From contig CALDZP010000054.1 in NCBI GenBank assembly GCA_937944105.1, forward strand, positions 1-64,000: DNA of 64,000 nucleotides, in the 5' to 3' direction. Below the pieces are notes generated by a model. The model made no database searches, was not told the origin of the DNA, and saw only the letters and a program-made list of their open reading frames with translations. This document shows, in pieces, positions 27,835 through 37,208 of this stretch. How positions within the stretch are numbered: position 1 is the stretch's first letter; each line of letters opens with the position of its first letter. Made by a program: the position numbers and the translations under genes. The DNA comes from an uncultured Ignavibacteria bacterium. GTDB lineage: Bacteria; Bacteroidota; Ignavibacteria; Ch128b.

Positions 27835-27840
27835 AAGAGA

Positions 27841-28563
27841 ATGCCAGTTGTAAAAGGTATTTGTGAATATGATGGAACAAATTACTCAGGCTGGCAAAAA
27901 CAAATCAACTCAAATTCCATTCAAGCAGAAATAGAAAAAGCTCTTTCGGTTATTCTTGGAAAAAACATTTCAATCATTGGGGCAGGAAGAACCGATGTGG
28001 GTGTTCACGCTTTAAATCAAGTTTTTCATTTTAAATATGATAATGAAATAAATTTGGATTTAATTAGAAAATCTCTTAATGGATTGCTCCCCGATGATAT
28101 TTCCATAAAATCATTAAAAGAAGAGAAAGAAAATTTTCATGCAAGATATTCTGCGAAAAGAAGAACATATCTTTATATAGTATCAAAAAGAAAAAATGTT
28201 TTTTATGATAAATATAGCTGGACTATTTTTAGTAATTTAGACCATAAAGCTCTACTTGAAATACAGAATCATTTTATTGGTGAAAAAGATTTCACTTCAT
28301 TTTGTAAAGCTGAGAAGGAAGTTAAAAATAAAACCTGTAAAGTTAGTTACTCAAGATGGTTCAGCAATGATGATTTTTTATTATATTTTATAAGTGCCGA
28401 TAGATTTATTCATGGAATGGTTAGAGGAATTGTTGGTTTATCTATAGAGTATGCAAAAGGTAGATTGAGTCTTGATGAGGCAATAGAGATAATAAATGGA
28501 TTTCAGAGATGCCCGATATGGGCACCATCAAAAGGTTTAATTCTTTATAATGTAGAATATTAA
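27841..28563 (+). CDS. truA: tRNA pseudouridine(38-40) synthase
   Basis: TruA isomerises uridines 38-40 in the tRNA anticodon arm. The 240-residue protein has the catalytic Asp52 in GAGRTDVGVHALNQ, the early YDGTNYSGWQKQ and the C-terminal FIHGMVRGIVG. Length and motifs are normal. It lies 6 bp downstream of the DUF5683-like gene. Confidence 0.96.
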   Translation: MPVVKGICEYDGTNYSGWQKQINSNSIQAEIEKALSVILGKNISIIGAGRTDVGVHALNQVFHFKYDNEINLDLIRKSLNGLLPDDISIKSLKEEKENFHARYSAKRRTYLYIVSKRKNVFYDKYSWTIFSNLDHKALLEIQNHFIGEKDFTSFCKAEKEVKNKTCKVSYSRWFSNDDFLLYFISADRFIHGMVRGIVGLSIEYAKGRLSLDEAIEIINGFQRCPIWAPSKGLILYNVEY

Positions 28564-28578
28564 GGAGGAAATATAAAT

Positions 28579-29349
28579 ATGCTGAATCTTGAAAATAAAG
28601 TTGTCGTTATTACTGGTGGTTCAAGGGGAATAGGTAGGGCTTGTGTGAAGTTTTTTGCTCAAGCTGGTTGTGATATAGCCTTTACTTATAATAAATCTAA
28701 ATATGAAGCGGATAGATTAATAGAAGAACTTCATAATACCAACAGGAAAATTAAAGCTTATCAATGTTCTCTGGATAATGACAAAGAAGCGGAAAAACAA
28801 ATTATAAATATTGTTAAAGATGTAATAAAAGAATTTGGTAAAATTGATATTCTTGTGAACAATGCTGGTATATGGGAATATGGTGAAGCAGATAAAATGA
28901 GCCTTGAGAATTGGAACAGAACTATGACTGTGAATGTTACTGGAACAATGTTGTTTACTCGTGAAGTTATTCCATTTATGAAAAATCAAGGAGGTGGTAA
29001 AATTATCATTATCACCTCTACAGCTGGACAAAGAGGCGAGGCTTTTCATTCTCATTATGCTGCCAGTAAAGGAGCTCTAATAAGTTATGTCAAATCTCTT
29101 TCAACTGAACTTGCACCTTTTAAGATATTGGTGAATTCAGTTGCACCTGGTTGGGTTGATACAGAGATGTGTGATCCAGTTTTTAATGATCCCGATTATA
29201 AAGAACAGGTAAGACAAAGCATACCACTAAAAAAGATCGCAACACCAGAAGATATAGCAGGTCCAGTATTATTTCTTGCTTCTGACCTTGCAAATCATAT
29301 AACTGGAGAGATATTAAATGTTAATGGTGGAAGTGTCCTTTGCGGTTAA
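28579..29349 (+). CDS. Short-chain dehydrogenase/reductase (FabG-like)
   Basis: The 256-residue protein is a classical SDR. It has the cofactor-binding TGGSRGIGRA near residue 12, NNAGIWEYGE near residue 93, the catalytic Ser of ITSTAG and the YAASK active-site pair near residue 161. It resembles 3-oxoacyl-ACP reductases and could reduce a ketoacyl substrate, but family members act on many substrates. A strong AAGGAGG ribosome-binding site lies at 28562-28568, just after the truA stop. The next gene is a small SRPBCC-fold protein. Confidence 0.87.
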   Translation: MLNLENKVVVITGGSRGIGRACVKFFAQAGCDIAFTYNKSKYEADRLIEELHNTNRKIKAYQCSLDNDKEAEKQIINIVKDVIKEFGKIDILVNNAGIWEYGEADKMSLENWNRTMTVNVTGTMLFTREVIPFMKNQGGGKIIIITSTAGQRGEAFHSHYAASKGALISYVKSLSTELAPFKILVNSVAPGWVDTEMCDPVFNDPDYKEQVRQSIPLKKIATPEDIAGPVLFLASDLANHITGEILNVNGGSVLCG

Positions 29350-29361
29350 TGAGTTAAAGTT

Positions 29362-29805
29362 ATGAAGACTTTTTCAAGTTCATATTCAATTAAAACTGAT
29401 CTGGAAAAAATCTTCAGATTTCATCTTGATCCAAAGAATTTAAAATTAATGTCCACTCCTGGTCTGGACTTAAAAATTTTGGAAGGGAAATCTCCAATTT
29501 CAAAAAATTCTAAAGTGAAAATTCGTTTCTTTATTTTACCATTTTTCCCTATTGAATGGGATTTGATGATTGAAGATTTAATTGAAAATGAGTTAATTGT
29601 CGATATTCAGACTAAGGGTCCGTTTAAATTCTGGAGGCATAAGCATCATTTCAAAAAATTATTTGATGGTACAGTTATTTTAACTGATGAAATTGAATAT
29701 GATACTGGTATCGTGGGTAAGATTTTTAGTCCTTTTATTAAATGGCGAATAAAAAAGTTATTTAAATTCAGATATAAAATAATAGAAACATTATTTGGAG
29801 GGTAA
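29362..29805 (+). CDS. SRPBCC-fold (START-like) protein
   Basis: The 147-residue protein fits the polyketide cyclase/dehydrase-like SRPBCC fold, a hydrophobic-ligand-binding helix-grip. It begins with FSSSYSIKTDLEKIFRFHLDP and continues with WDLMIEDLIENELIVDIQTKGPFKFWRHKH and DEIEYDTG. Such proteins bind lipids or aromatic ligands. The ligand is unknown. The ATG at 29362 is 12 bp after the SDR stop. Confidence 0.75.
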   Translation: MKTFSSSYSIKTDLEKIFRFHLDPKNLKLMSTPGLDLKILEGKSPISKNSKVKIRFFILPFFPIEWDLMIEDLIENELIVDIQTKGPFKFWRHKHHFKKLFDGTVILTDEIEYDTGIVGKIFSPFIKWRIKKLFKFRYKIIETLFGG

Positions 29806-29806
29806 T

Positions 29807-30334
29807 ATGGAAACATTAGCTTCTTTTCATCCAAAAGTTGTTCATTTTGCTATTGCATTACTTTTAACTTATGTTCTTTTAGAATTTCTTTATCTTTTAT
29901 TCAAAAAAGAATATCTCAATAAATCGGCAACTTTAATTCTATTTCTTGGCGTACTGGGTTCTTTAGCGTCTTTATTAACTGGTAATCAAGCATATCATTA
30001 TGCGGAATCACTTTTCGATAATTATGATATTAAAATTCCTCTGGGATTAATCGATGAACATGAAGAATATGCAACATGGACTTTGTTCTGGTTTTCAGGA
30101 ATTCTTGTTATTAGATTTATATTAAACTTAAAAGACAAATTAAAAGGATGGTTGCAAATTGCCGTATTTGTTCTTTCATTGGTTGGTGTCTATTTCGTTT
30201 ATGAAACAGGAGAGCATGGAGGTGAACTTGTTTATAAATATGGTGTTGGAACCAAAGTAATTGAAAAAGGGATTGTTCCTGATTCCATCCAAACTCCCTT
30301 AAAAGATGAAGAATTAGAAGAACACGAACATTAA
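29807..30334 (+). CDS. DUF2231-like membrane protein
   Basis: The 175-residue protein has about four membrane helices, beginning with ASFHPKVVHFAIALLLTYVLLE. This resembles DUF2231 proteins, which often occur with haem or electron-transport functions. A second helix includes LGSLASLLTGNQAYHYAES. Several His residues (HPKVVHF, EHEEYAT, EHGGELV) could bind metal or haem, but this is only a suggestion. The frame opens with a TTG at 29795, but TTGGAGGG is the ribosome-binding site and ATG 29807 is the likely start. The overlap with the SRPBCC stop is thereby removed. Confidence 0.7.
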   Translation: METLASFHPKVVHFAIALLLTYVLLEFLYLLFKKEYLNKSATLILFLGVLGSLASLLTGNQAYHYAESLFDNYDIKIPLGLIDEHEEYATWTLFWFSGILVIRFILNLKDKLKGWLQIAVFVLSLVGVYFVYETGEHGGELVYKYGVGTKVIEKGIVPDSIQTPLKDEELEEHEH

Positions 30335-30341
30335 AATAAAA

Positions 30342-31154
30342 TTGATTAAAAAAATATTTCAGGTACTTTTTTTTGTTGTAGCTTATAATGCAATATTTTT
30401 TGCCCAAAGTTATTTTGAATCTGAACTTCAGTTTTATTTTCTGGGGTTCAGATTAAATTTATTTTTGATTCTTAATCTTTATATAATTTTTTTGTATCGT
30501 GAAAAATTTTATTGTATTGAAAAATACATTAAAAATTTTGGTAAAGTAATTCACTGGCTTATTGTTCTGATTTTACCTGTAATTATAACTGGCAGCACAC
30601 TTGTCTTTATTTATTTTTTTGGAAATCTTAAATATAAAGAACCACAGTTTTTAATAGAATTTGGTTTCACCTCGTTAATTGATATCCCAATTTATTATGT
30701 GTGGACATTTCCTTTCGTTGCTTCAATAGTTATTTGTGTAATTTTCTTTGTAGAGAAATTTAGGCCAATAAAGTCGATGTTTTACTCAGTAATTTTTGCT
30801 TTATCATTTTTGACTTTACAATTAAAATTATTGGATAAAAATTTTAAGTTTGAAAATTTTTCTTCATTACTTCTAATCGTGGGTTTCATCTTTTATAATT
30901 TATCTATCATAAGAAAGTTTGAATCAATCTGGATATCTGTTTTTTCAATTCTTATTTCTATTTATTCTTATGTGCTGGTTTTTGGTAGTAAAAATTCTTT
31001 TGTAATTAAAACTTTTTTTGCAAGGACTTATTCGGAATGGAATGGATTGTTTTTAATAAAAAAGATAAATCCAGAGGTCGTGGATATGTTTTTTGCTGGG
31101 TTGATGATTCTTTTCGCAATTTTCTTTTTTATATTTGATAGAAAAAGTTCATAG
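30342..31154 (+). CDS. Polytopic membrane protein of unknown function
   Basis: The 270-residue protein has about eight hydrophobic segments (for example VLFFVVAYNAIFFAQ, LFLILNLYIIFLY, LIVLILPVIITGSTLVFIYFF and FAGLMILFAIFFFIF at the end). It has no recognised family motif. A TTG at 30342 opens the frame 7 bp after the DUF2231-like stop. It is likely an inner-membrane protein. Function unknown. Confidence 0.55.
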   Translation: MIKKIFQVLFFVVAYNAIFFAQSYFESELQFYFLGFRLNLFLILNLYIIFLYREKFYCIEKYIKNFGKVIHWLIVLILPVIITGSTLVFIYFFGNLKYKEPQFLIEFGFTSLIDIPIYYVWTFPFVASIVICVIFFVEKFRPIKSMFYSVIFALSFLTLQLKLLDKNFKFENFSSLLLIVGFIFYNLSIIRKFESIWISVFSILISIYSYVLVFGSKNSFVIKTFFARTYSEWNGLFLIKKINPEVVDMFFAGLMILFAIFFFIFDRKSS

Positions 31155-31159
31155 TTATT

Positions 31160-31714
31160 ATGCAAAAAATTTTTATTATGATTTTGATAATTAATTCTTA
31201 TGTTTTTGCTCAGGAAATTTCAGGGATATTTATAAGTCCTTATGTTGGTGCAAGGTTTCCCCTTGAGGAATCTTCAAAAAAACACAAAACTGGTTTTAGT
31301 TTTGGTGGAAGTTTTGAATACGGAACATCTGCTTTACCTTTTATCATGAAGGTAGAATTTAATTACACACATTTTCCGCAAAAAAGTTTATTTCAAAATC
31401 AATATGAAAGTAAATCGATTACTGGTGTTGGTATTGGTTTGGACTATTTGTTTTATCCATTAATTGCCTCTGAGACTATTTTAACCCCATTTATAACAAT
31501 TGATTTGACTTATAATTACATTGAAAAACAAATTTTAACTTACACTTATCGTTTCGAAAATTTTACTAAACCAGAACAAAAATTTGGTTTTGCAATAGGT
31601 GGTGGATTTAGTTTCTTCCTTGTCGAGTTTACATTCAAATATTTTTATTTAATTTACGAACCTTATCTTGGAATTGATTATAAACTTCGTTTACCAATAA
31701 GTATATCATATTAG
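31160..31714 (+). CDS. Predicted outer-membrane beta-barrel protein, small
   Basis: The 184-residue protein has a signal peptide (MILIINSYVFA followed by Gln). Alternating Gly/aromatic strands follow (GISPYVGARFPLEESS-like start, FGFAIGGGFSFFLVEFTFKYFYL). Its length is typical of an eight-strand outer-membrane barrel. No specific family is recognised. Confidence 0.6.
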   Translation: MQKIFIMILIINSYVFAQEISGIFISPYVGARFPLEESSKKHKTGFSFGGSFEYGTSALPFIMKVEFNYTHFPQKSLFQNQYESKSITGVGIGLDYLFYPLIASETILTPFITIDLTYNYIEKQILTYTYRFENFTKPEQKFGFAIGGGFSFFLVEFTFKYFYLIYEPYLGIDYKLRLPISISY

Positions 31715-31724
31715 GAGTTAAAAT

Positions 31725-32504
31725 ATGTACGAGACAATTTTATTTGAGCAAAAAAACAATTTTGCTATTATTAAAATAAACCGTCCAGATAAACTTAATG
31801 CATTAAATAGTAAAGTACTGGACGAACTTTCTCAAGCTTTTAGGCATTGTGGTGAGAATGAATCAATATGGGGAGTGATTCTTACTGGTTCAGGAGAAAA
31901 GGCATTTGTTGCTGGTGCTGATATTGGTGAAATTAATCAATTAAATTCTAAAACCGGGAAAGAATTTGCTTTGAGAGGGCAATCAGTTTTTAATTATATC
32001 GAACAATTTCCAAAGCCTGTTGTTTGTGCAGTTAATGGGTTTGCTCTTGGTGGTGGATGTGAACTGGCTATGGCTTGTCACATAAGAATTGCATCGGATA
32101 ATGCGAAGTTTGGTCAACCCGAAGTTAATTTAGGGATTATACCAGGTTATGGTGGAACTCAGAGATTAACAAGATTGATTGGTAAAGGAAGAGCTATGTA
32201 TATGATTTTAACCGGTGAAATGATTGATGCAAATACAGCATTACAATATGGTCTGGTTAATAAAGTAGTTCCGCTTAATGAATTATTAGATGAATCAGAA
32301 AAAGTTCTTTCCACAATTATTCAGAAAGGAAGAATTGCGTTGACAACAGCAATTCGTTCAATTAATTCAGCTTGCGAACTTCCACTTTCTGAGGGTTTAA
32401 AGTTTGAAGCTGATATGTTTGCTGTTTGTTGTGGAACTGAAGATTTTAAGGAAGGAACTTCAGCCTTTCTTGCAAAAAGAAAACCTGAATTCAAAGGAAA
32501 ATGA
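31725..32504 (+). CDS. Enoyl-CoA hydratase/isomerase (crotonase) family enzyme
   Basis: Crotonase-fold enzymes act on acyl-CoA thioesters. The 259-residue protein has the oxyanion-hole segment GEKAFVAGADIGE, then NGFALGGGCELAMACHIRIAS with the first catalytic Glu. FGQPEVNLGIIPGYGGTQRL carries the second. Both glutamates of hydratases such as rat crotonase are therefore present, so a hydratase role is credible. An AGGAG ribosome-binding site precedes the ATG. It is unlinked to other beta-oxidation genes here. Confidence 0.88.
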   Translation: MYETILFEQKNNFAIIKINRPDKLNALNSKVLDELSQAFRHCGENESIWGVILTGSGEKAFVAGADIGEINQLNSKTGKEFALRGQSVFNYIEQFPKPVVCAVNGFALGGGCELAMACHIRIASDNAKFGQPEVNLGIIPGYGGTQRLTRLIGKGRAMYMILTGEMIDANTALQYGLVNKVVPLNELLDESEKVLSTIIQKGRIALTTAIRSINSACELPLSEGLKFEADMFAVCCGTEDFKEGTSAFLAKRKPEFKGK

Positions 32505-32619
32505 TTTTATTATCTCAAAATATTTTTAATCATTTAATAAGTTCAATTTAATCGTTTGAAAGTTTTTGCTAAATTTCTTGGTGCAGGGAAAATTGCATCA
32601 GTTATTTGCCAGCTTCTAA

Positions 32620-34653
32620 TTAAAATTTAATTTCTAATTGCAGAGTTAAGGATGAAGAAAGATTGGTTGGAATTTCATCATTACCACTTCCGATTTTTTT
32701 GATATCGTCTCTGTAATATTCAGCATATTTTAATGATAAATTAACTAAATCGAAAACTTTATAATTAATTAATCCATAAAATCTCCAACCTCGACCATAG
32801 AGAGCTAAACTGTTAAAGACTCCCTGTACATCACTCTCTAATTGATAAATTCGTGAGTCATAAGAATCTGTATGAAAATAAGTAATCCTGGTTTTAAATC
32901 TTAAGTTTCTCAGAATTTCTAAAGATAAATCACCAAAAGCTAAGAGCCCATTTTCAGATTTTGAATTTAGTTTGTAGAAAGTATTTACATATTCAATTCT
33001 AAATGCAGTTCGATTATTATTGCCAAAAAATTTTTGAACTTCGAATCTTAGATTTTGTTGTTGCCTGATATCTGTAGCTTTTTTATTTCTATTAAATTGA
33101 TCCAGTGTATTAGAGTTAATTTCTTTAAACTCATTTTTGTAACGAAGAATATATTTAGATTTGGAGATAGTTGGTGATTCGTAAGCAAATAAAATTTCTT
33201 TACCACCTGTAAGAGTTTTATTGTATGTAAGTGGATAATCGAATTTGAATTGATCAAAATAAATATTAAATGTTCCAAGTTTCATTGAATGATTTAAGCC
33301 TAAATAAAAACCAGCTTCATTACAAGTATTTCCATTTCGTTCACCAAAACCATAACCGTGAATGTTAATGTATTCTGGCGGATAATTTCTAAAGAGTATA
33401 ATGAAATTAGTTTTTCGAGCAATAGAAGATTGAATAGCAATTAATGAAGCAAGATTGCCATTTTTATCCCTCGAAAACTCACCAAATAAATTTGTTGATT
33501 CCACAAATAAATTGAAGTCTGCCGATAGATAATTATAATTTGTCCAATAATTTTTGAAATACGAATTGGGTGAAATAGATTTATCAAATCTTGAATTATA
33601 ATAAGTCACACCAAACTGATTAGAACCAAACAGGTAAGAAATTCGCGAACCTATTAATTTTTCATTTGCAGAATTTTTTCGGGATAATTCACTCTCATTT
33701 CGATGATATCCATCTAATGGAGTGCTGATAATTCTATTTTCAATTGAGTCAATTCTCGCATCAAAAGATCTGAATGAATAGAAAAAAGTAAAATCAAAAT
33801 TTGAAATGTTGGTATTTACCGCAAATCCTCTGAAAAATTGATTTTCATCGGTACTTTTATATTGAACAATACCGTTTCCTTTCTTTTTAATTGGATAAAT
33901 TGCATCTGCTCCTTTTGCAAAACCAATCTGGCGCCACATCGAAAGCCCCTGACCAAATTCAAGAACATAGTCGCCAATTACAAATTTTTTAAATATCAAA
34001 ATATCTTTTGCGAAGAAACTTGCACTTAAAAAATCGAAGTAAGATTTTTCGCCTGGATCTTTTTCTGTTAATAAAGAAAAGAAATACTTTTTTGAATAAT
34101 CGGCTAAGATTCTATTGTAAAATTTGAAAGGGGAATTATAATATTTTCCGTTTTCGTATCCTTTTCGTCTCGGAAATGTTTGGTAGTATCTTTGTCTATA
34201 TTGAAAATTTAACTGATTACTTATCCTTTGTGGTGAATAATCAAGTTCGGATTGATCAGATAAGTTACTGAATTTACTTCTATCGATATAAATAAACGGT
34301 TTAATCTTTTGTAGTAATTCTGGAGTCATCCCTGAGATATTGTTTAGTTCTCCAATTGTAAAATAAAATCCGTATTTATTTCTGAATTCGATAATCTCTT
34401 TTGCTAAATCAATTGTGATAAATGGAATCTTTATTAGATCTTCAATAGATGCGGAATTAATTTCAATAGGATTTACTACTAAATCTTCAACTATTTCATT
34501 AATCTGTGAATCATCAATATCTTGAATAGATTCCTCAAGTATTTTTTCTAATTGTTCATCCAACGGAGTTTCAAGTGTATCAATCTGTGGAAATAGTTTT
34601 GAGTGAAATGTAATTAGAATTAATGATAATAAAATTATTCTTATTGAGTTCAT
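32620..34653 (-). CDS. Exported helix-hairpin-helix protein with predicted outer-membrane barrel
   Basis: This 677-residue protein has a signal peptide (IILLSLILITFHSKLFPQ), then an N-terminal ComEA-like helix-hairpin-helix region (INSASIEDLIKIPFITIDLAKEI, and GELNNISGMTPELLQKIKPFI). A long beta-rich region follows, ending in the barrel-like C-terminus SLTLQLEIKF. Repeated alternating aromatic strands and the Phe at the last position fit an outer-membrane barrel. Helix-hairpin-helix motifs bind DNA without sequence preference. A role in DNA uptake is possible but only inferred. It is the downstream gene of a pair with the PorV-like protein, 9 bp apart. Confidence 0.65.
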   Translation of the reverse strand: MNSIRIILLSLILITFHSKLFPQIDTLETPLDEQLEKILEESIQDIDDSQINEIVEDLVVNPIEINSASIEDLIKIPFITIDLAKEIIEFRNKYGFYFTIGELNNISGMTPELLQKIKPFIYIDRSKFSNLSDQSELDYSPQRISNQLNFQYRQRYYQTFPRRKGYENGKYYNSPFKFYNRILADYSKKYFFSLLTEKDPGEKSYFDFLSASFFAKDILIFKKFVIGDYVLEFGQGLSMWRQIGFAKGADAIYPIKKKGNGIVQYKSTDENQFFRGFAVNTNISNFDFTFFYSFRSFDARIDSIENRIISTPLDGYHRNESELSRKNSANEKLIGSRISYLFGSNQFGVTYYNSRFDKSISPNSYFKNYWTNYNYLSADFNLFVESTNLFGEFSRDKNGNLASLIAIQSSIARKTNFIILFRNYPPEYINIHGYGFGERNGNTCNEAGFYLGLNHSMKLGTFNIYFDQFKFDYPLTYNKTLTGGKEILFAYESPTISKSKYILRYKNEFKEINSNTLDQFNRNKKATDIRQQQNLRFEVQKFFGNNNRTAFRIEYVNTFYKLNSKSENGLLAFGDLSLEILRNLRFKTRITYFHTDSYDSRIYQLESDVQGVFNSLALYGRGWRFYGLINYKVFDLVNLSLKYAEYYRDDIKKIGSGNDEIPTNLSSSLTLQLEIKF

Positions 34654-34662
34654 AGAAGTTCA

Positions 34663-35463
34663 TTAAAATTTATAGTCTATTCCAAAACTATGAGTTAATC
34701 CTAGATAATTATGAGAAATAAGTGAATAATTAAACTGAAGGTTTGAATAATTGATACCTATTCCTACTGTAAAATTATTTGGTTCAGTATTAAAACCAGT
34801 TCTTAATGATAGGTACTTAATTATTAAATATTCAATTCCCCCTTTTAGATTAAATGGAAATCTGACATCTTTTTCAATTTCTATTGCCATCAATAAGTTA
34901 TCTGTGGGTTTATATGAAAAACCACCGGCAAAAGTTTGAGGCAGTTTTTCTTTATTTACACCATAAGTTGGTCGATTAATATTTGTAACTGTAAAACCAA
35001 ATTGAAGATTACTTGATAATTTAGTTAGAACACCAAAATCTAATCCAAAAGTAAAGTCATTTCCATATTTAGATATGGATAAGGAGTAGTAAGTAAACTT
35101 TAAGCCAAATTGAAAATCTGAAAATAATTTTTTTGCATAAGCTAAAGATATTTTATTTTCTCTAAAGAGTTCAAAACCATAAGTGAAAAATGAAAATCCA
35201 ATTCCACCAAAAGAAAAATTATTTGTTATAACAACGCTTCCATTTGCGAGTTCTTTTATTCCAAAAGGAGCAGGTGAATAAAATATTCCTGTAGATAGAT
35301 CTTTAAGATTAGATATTCCTGCAGGATTGTAATAAATACTCCAGGGATCGTCGGCAATAGAGGAAAATGCAAACCCCATTGCTGATTGCCGAGAACCAGG
35401 CTGGAACTGTGCAAATAGATTAACATATAAGATTATTAATGAAAATAGAATTTTCTTTATCAT
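34663..35463 (-). CDS. PorV/PorQ-like outer-membrane protein (UPF0164-like)
   Basis: PorV and PorQ are type IX secretion barrel proteins that shuttle cargo to the outer-membrane attachment complex. This 266-residue protein begins with a signal peptide (KKILFSLIILYVNLFAQ), then GSRQSAMGFAFSSIADDPWSI and YYNPAGISNL, a hallmark of the family. It continues as beta-strands. The open frame extends to 35496, but ATG 35463 fits the signal peptide better. It is probably co-transcribed with the helix-hairpin-helix protein and divergent from the DUF4835 gene. Membership in the shuttle group versus a general OmpP1-like barrel is uncertain. Confidence 0.7.
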   Translation of the reverse strand: MIKKILFSLIILYVNLFAQFQPGSRQSAMGFAFSSIADDPWSIYYNPAGISNLKDLSTGIFYSPAPFGIKELANGSVVITNNFSFGGIGFSFFTYGFELFRENKISLAYAKKLFSDFQFGLKFTYYSLSISKYGNDFTFGLDFGVLTKLSSNLQFGFTVTNINRPTYGVNKEKLPQTFAGGFSYKPTDNLLMAIEIEKDVRFPFNLKGGIEYLIIKYLSLRTGFNTEPNNFTVGIGINYSNLQFNYSLISHNYLGLTHSFGIDYKF

Positions 35464-35536
35464 TCTTTTTTCTAAATTTGTTATGCATTTTAACAATTAA
35501 AATATTCTTATTCAATAAAATTGGAGAATTCAATAG

Positions 35537-36427
35537 ATGAAGAAATTCATTTTGATATTTATTTTAATGATTACTTCTCAAAAATTATGTGCGCAAGAGA
35601 TTGCAGCAAAAGTAACTGTAAATTTTGAATCACTTCAAACTGAATTCAGAGAAAAGCTTGTCAATTTTGCGACTCAAATAGAGGATTATATTAACAAAAA
35701 TAAGTGGACTGATATCAAATGGGAAGGTCCAAAAATACCTGTATCAATTCAGGTGTTTTTTAGAAGCGGAAATCAAGCTAATCGATATAATGCTCAAGTT
35801 GTAATTTCAAGTCAAAGACCAATTTACCAAAGTGAAAAAAGTACTTTGATGTTAAAATTAATCGACCCTAATTGGGATTTTATATACGAAAAAAATCAGG
35901 TATTACTATTTAATCCGAATTTATTTGAGCCACTTACGGGATTTATTAATTATTATATGTATATCATTTTAGGAATTGATTCAGATTCCTACGAAGAATT
36001 TGGTGGAAATAGATTTTTTAGTCAAGCACTTTCAATTGCATATCAAGGTGCCTCAAGTAATTTTTCGAATGGATGGATTCAGGGAGAAGGTTCATTCAAT
36101 CGAGTTGATTTTGCTGCAGAATATTTAAATGAAAAATATCAAAATTTTAGAAAAGCTTTTTATGATTACCATTATAATGGATTAGATTTAGCTTCAGAAA
36201 ATCCAGATTTACCATTAAAGAAGTTAGTTAATTTTGTTAAAGTCATTGAGGATTTAAGAGCAAAAGTTTTTTCAAGAAGTATTTTATTAAAAGTTTTTTT
36301 TGATACAAAATATCTTGAGTTTTGTGAATTGTTGAAGGATTACCCTGACAAATCCATATTCGAAAGATTAAAGAAGATTGATCCTGCCCACATTTCAACT
36401 TATGATAATTATATCATGAGAAAATAA
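35537..36427 (+). CDS. DUF4835 family exported protein (PorD-like)
   Basis: The 296-residue protein has a signal peptide (ILIFILMITSQKLCAQ) followed by the conserved DUF4835 pattern: QEIAAKVTVNFESLQ, then WEGPKIPVSIQVFF, YNAQVVISSQRPIYQSE and the LEPLTGFINYYMYIILG-type segment. In Bacteroidota this family has been linked with type IX secretion under the name PorD; I am moderately sure of that link. It is divergent from the PorV-like gene 73 bp away, which supports a secretion role. Confidence 0.8.
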   Translation: MKKFILIFILMITSQKLCAQEIAAKVTVNFESLQTEFREKLVNFATQIEDYINKNKWTDIKWEGPKIPVSIQVFFRSGNQANRYNAQVVISSQRPIYQSEKSTLMLKLIDPNWDFIYEKNQVLLFNPNLFEPLTGFINYYMYIILGIDSDSYEEFGGNRFFSQALSIAYQGASSNFSNGWIQGEGSFNRVDFAAEYLNEKYQNFRKAFYDYHYNGLDLASENPDLPLKKLVNFVKVIEDLRAKVFSRSILLKVFFDTKYLEFCELLKDYPDKSIFERLKKIDPAHISTYDNYIMRK

Positions 36428-36437
36428 ACAAATGATT

Positions 36438-37208
36438 TTACTTAAATGAAATAATAAAAGCATCAGGATAAAATTTAGAAATACTATCCTTTTTTAATTG
36501 AGCCTCTCTAATACTAGGAAATATTCCAACCACAGCTCGATAAATCCCAGAAGAAGGATGATATATAAAAAGTTCATTTTCGTTAACTTCGTCAATCTGC
36601 TCGATAAATATCTGGGCATTTTTAAGAGTAGAGAAACTTGCAATTTGAATCAAGTAACCATTCGATACATTTATTTTTTCATATTTCAAATTATAAAGTC
36701 CGAATTCCGAAATTGATATATTTTTTTGTTTTTCTAAGGGTTTTGTTCTGAATCTAAGATAAACCTCATGCTCTTCAAGTTCGGGAAGAGAAACTTCTTC
36801 TTGTGTTCTTCTTATATCTTTATTTTGTTGAATTTCAGTGGCAGGTGGATTTATTATCTCCAATTTGACATAAATTGATCCGGGACCAAGCATTCCAAGT
36901 TCTCGGGCGGCAGCATACGAAAGATCTATAATTCGATTTTTCATAAATGGGCCCCGGTCGTTAACACGGACAATCACAGATTTCTGGTTTGCAACATTTG
37001 TAACTTTAAGCCATGTATTAAATGGTAAGTAAGGATGAGCACATGTCAATTTATGCATGTCATAAACTTCACCACTGGAGGTGAGTTTACCGTGAAAATC
37101 TTCCGAATAATAGGATGCAAATCCTTCTGTTTCATATAATTTTTGAGAAAAAATATCAAATGCACATAAAAGTATTAACAAGAAAGAAAATTTAAATTTC
37201 TTTCTCAT
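36438..37208 (-). CDS. rlpA: RlpA-like septal lytic transglycosylase with SPOR domain
   Basis: RlpA cleaves peptide-free glycan strands of peptidoglycan at the septum. The 256-residue protein has a signal peptide and a double-psi beta-barrel domain (EGFASYYSEDFHGKLTSSGEVYDM; RVNDRGPFMKNRIIDLSYAAA). The conserved catalytic Asp sits in DRGPF. The C-terminal 75 residues form a SPOR domain (GYLIQIASFSTLKNAQIFIEQID) that binds denuded glycan. No lipobox is seen after the signal peptide, unlike many RlpA proteins. It overlaps the GNAT-like gene by 17 bp and converges with the DUF4835 gene. Confidence 0.88.
   Translation of the reverse strand: MRKKFKFSFLLILLCAFDIFSQKLYETEGFASYYSEDFHGKLTSSGEVYDMHKLTCAHPYLPFNTWLKVTNVANQKSVIVRVNDRGPFMKNRIIDLSYAAARELGMLGPGSIYVKLEIINPPATEIQQNKDIRRTQEEVSLPELEEHEVYLRFRTKPLEKQKNISISEFGLYNLKYEKINVSNGYLIQIASFSTLKNAQIFIEQIDEVNENELFIYHPSSGIYRAVVGIFPSIREAQLKKDSISKFYPDAFIISFK

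Noticed and set aside
28717-29055. 112-residue open frame on the minus strand opposite the SDR gene
   Set aside because: It mirrors the conserved SDR catalytic region and has no independent support.
32505-32619. Search for a terminator between the convergent enoyl-CoA hydratase and helix-hairpin-helix genes
   Set aside because: The AT-rich 115-bp gap shows no stable stem with a T-run, and no small gene or RNA is evident.
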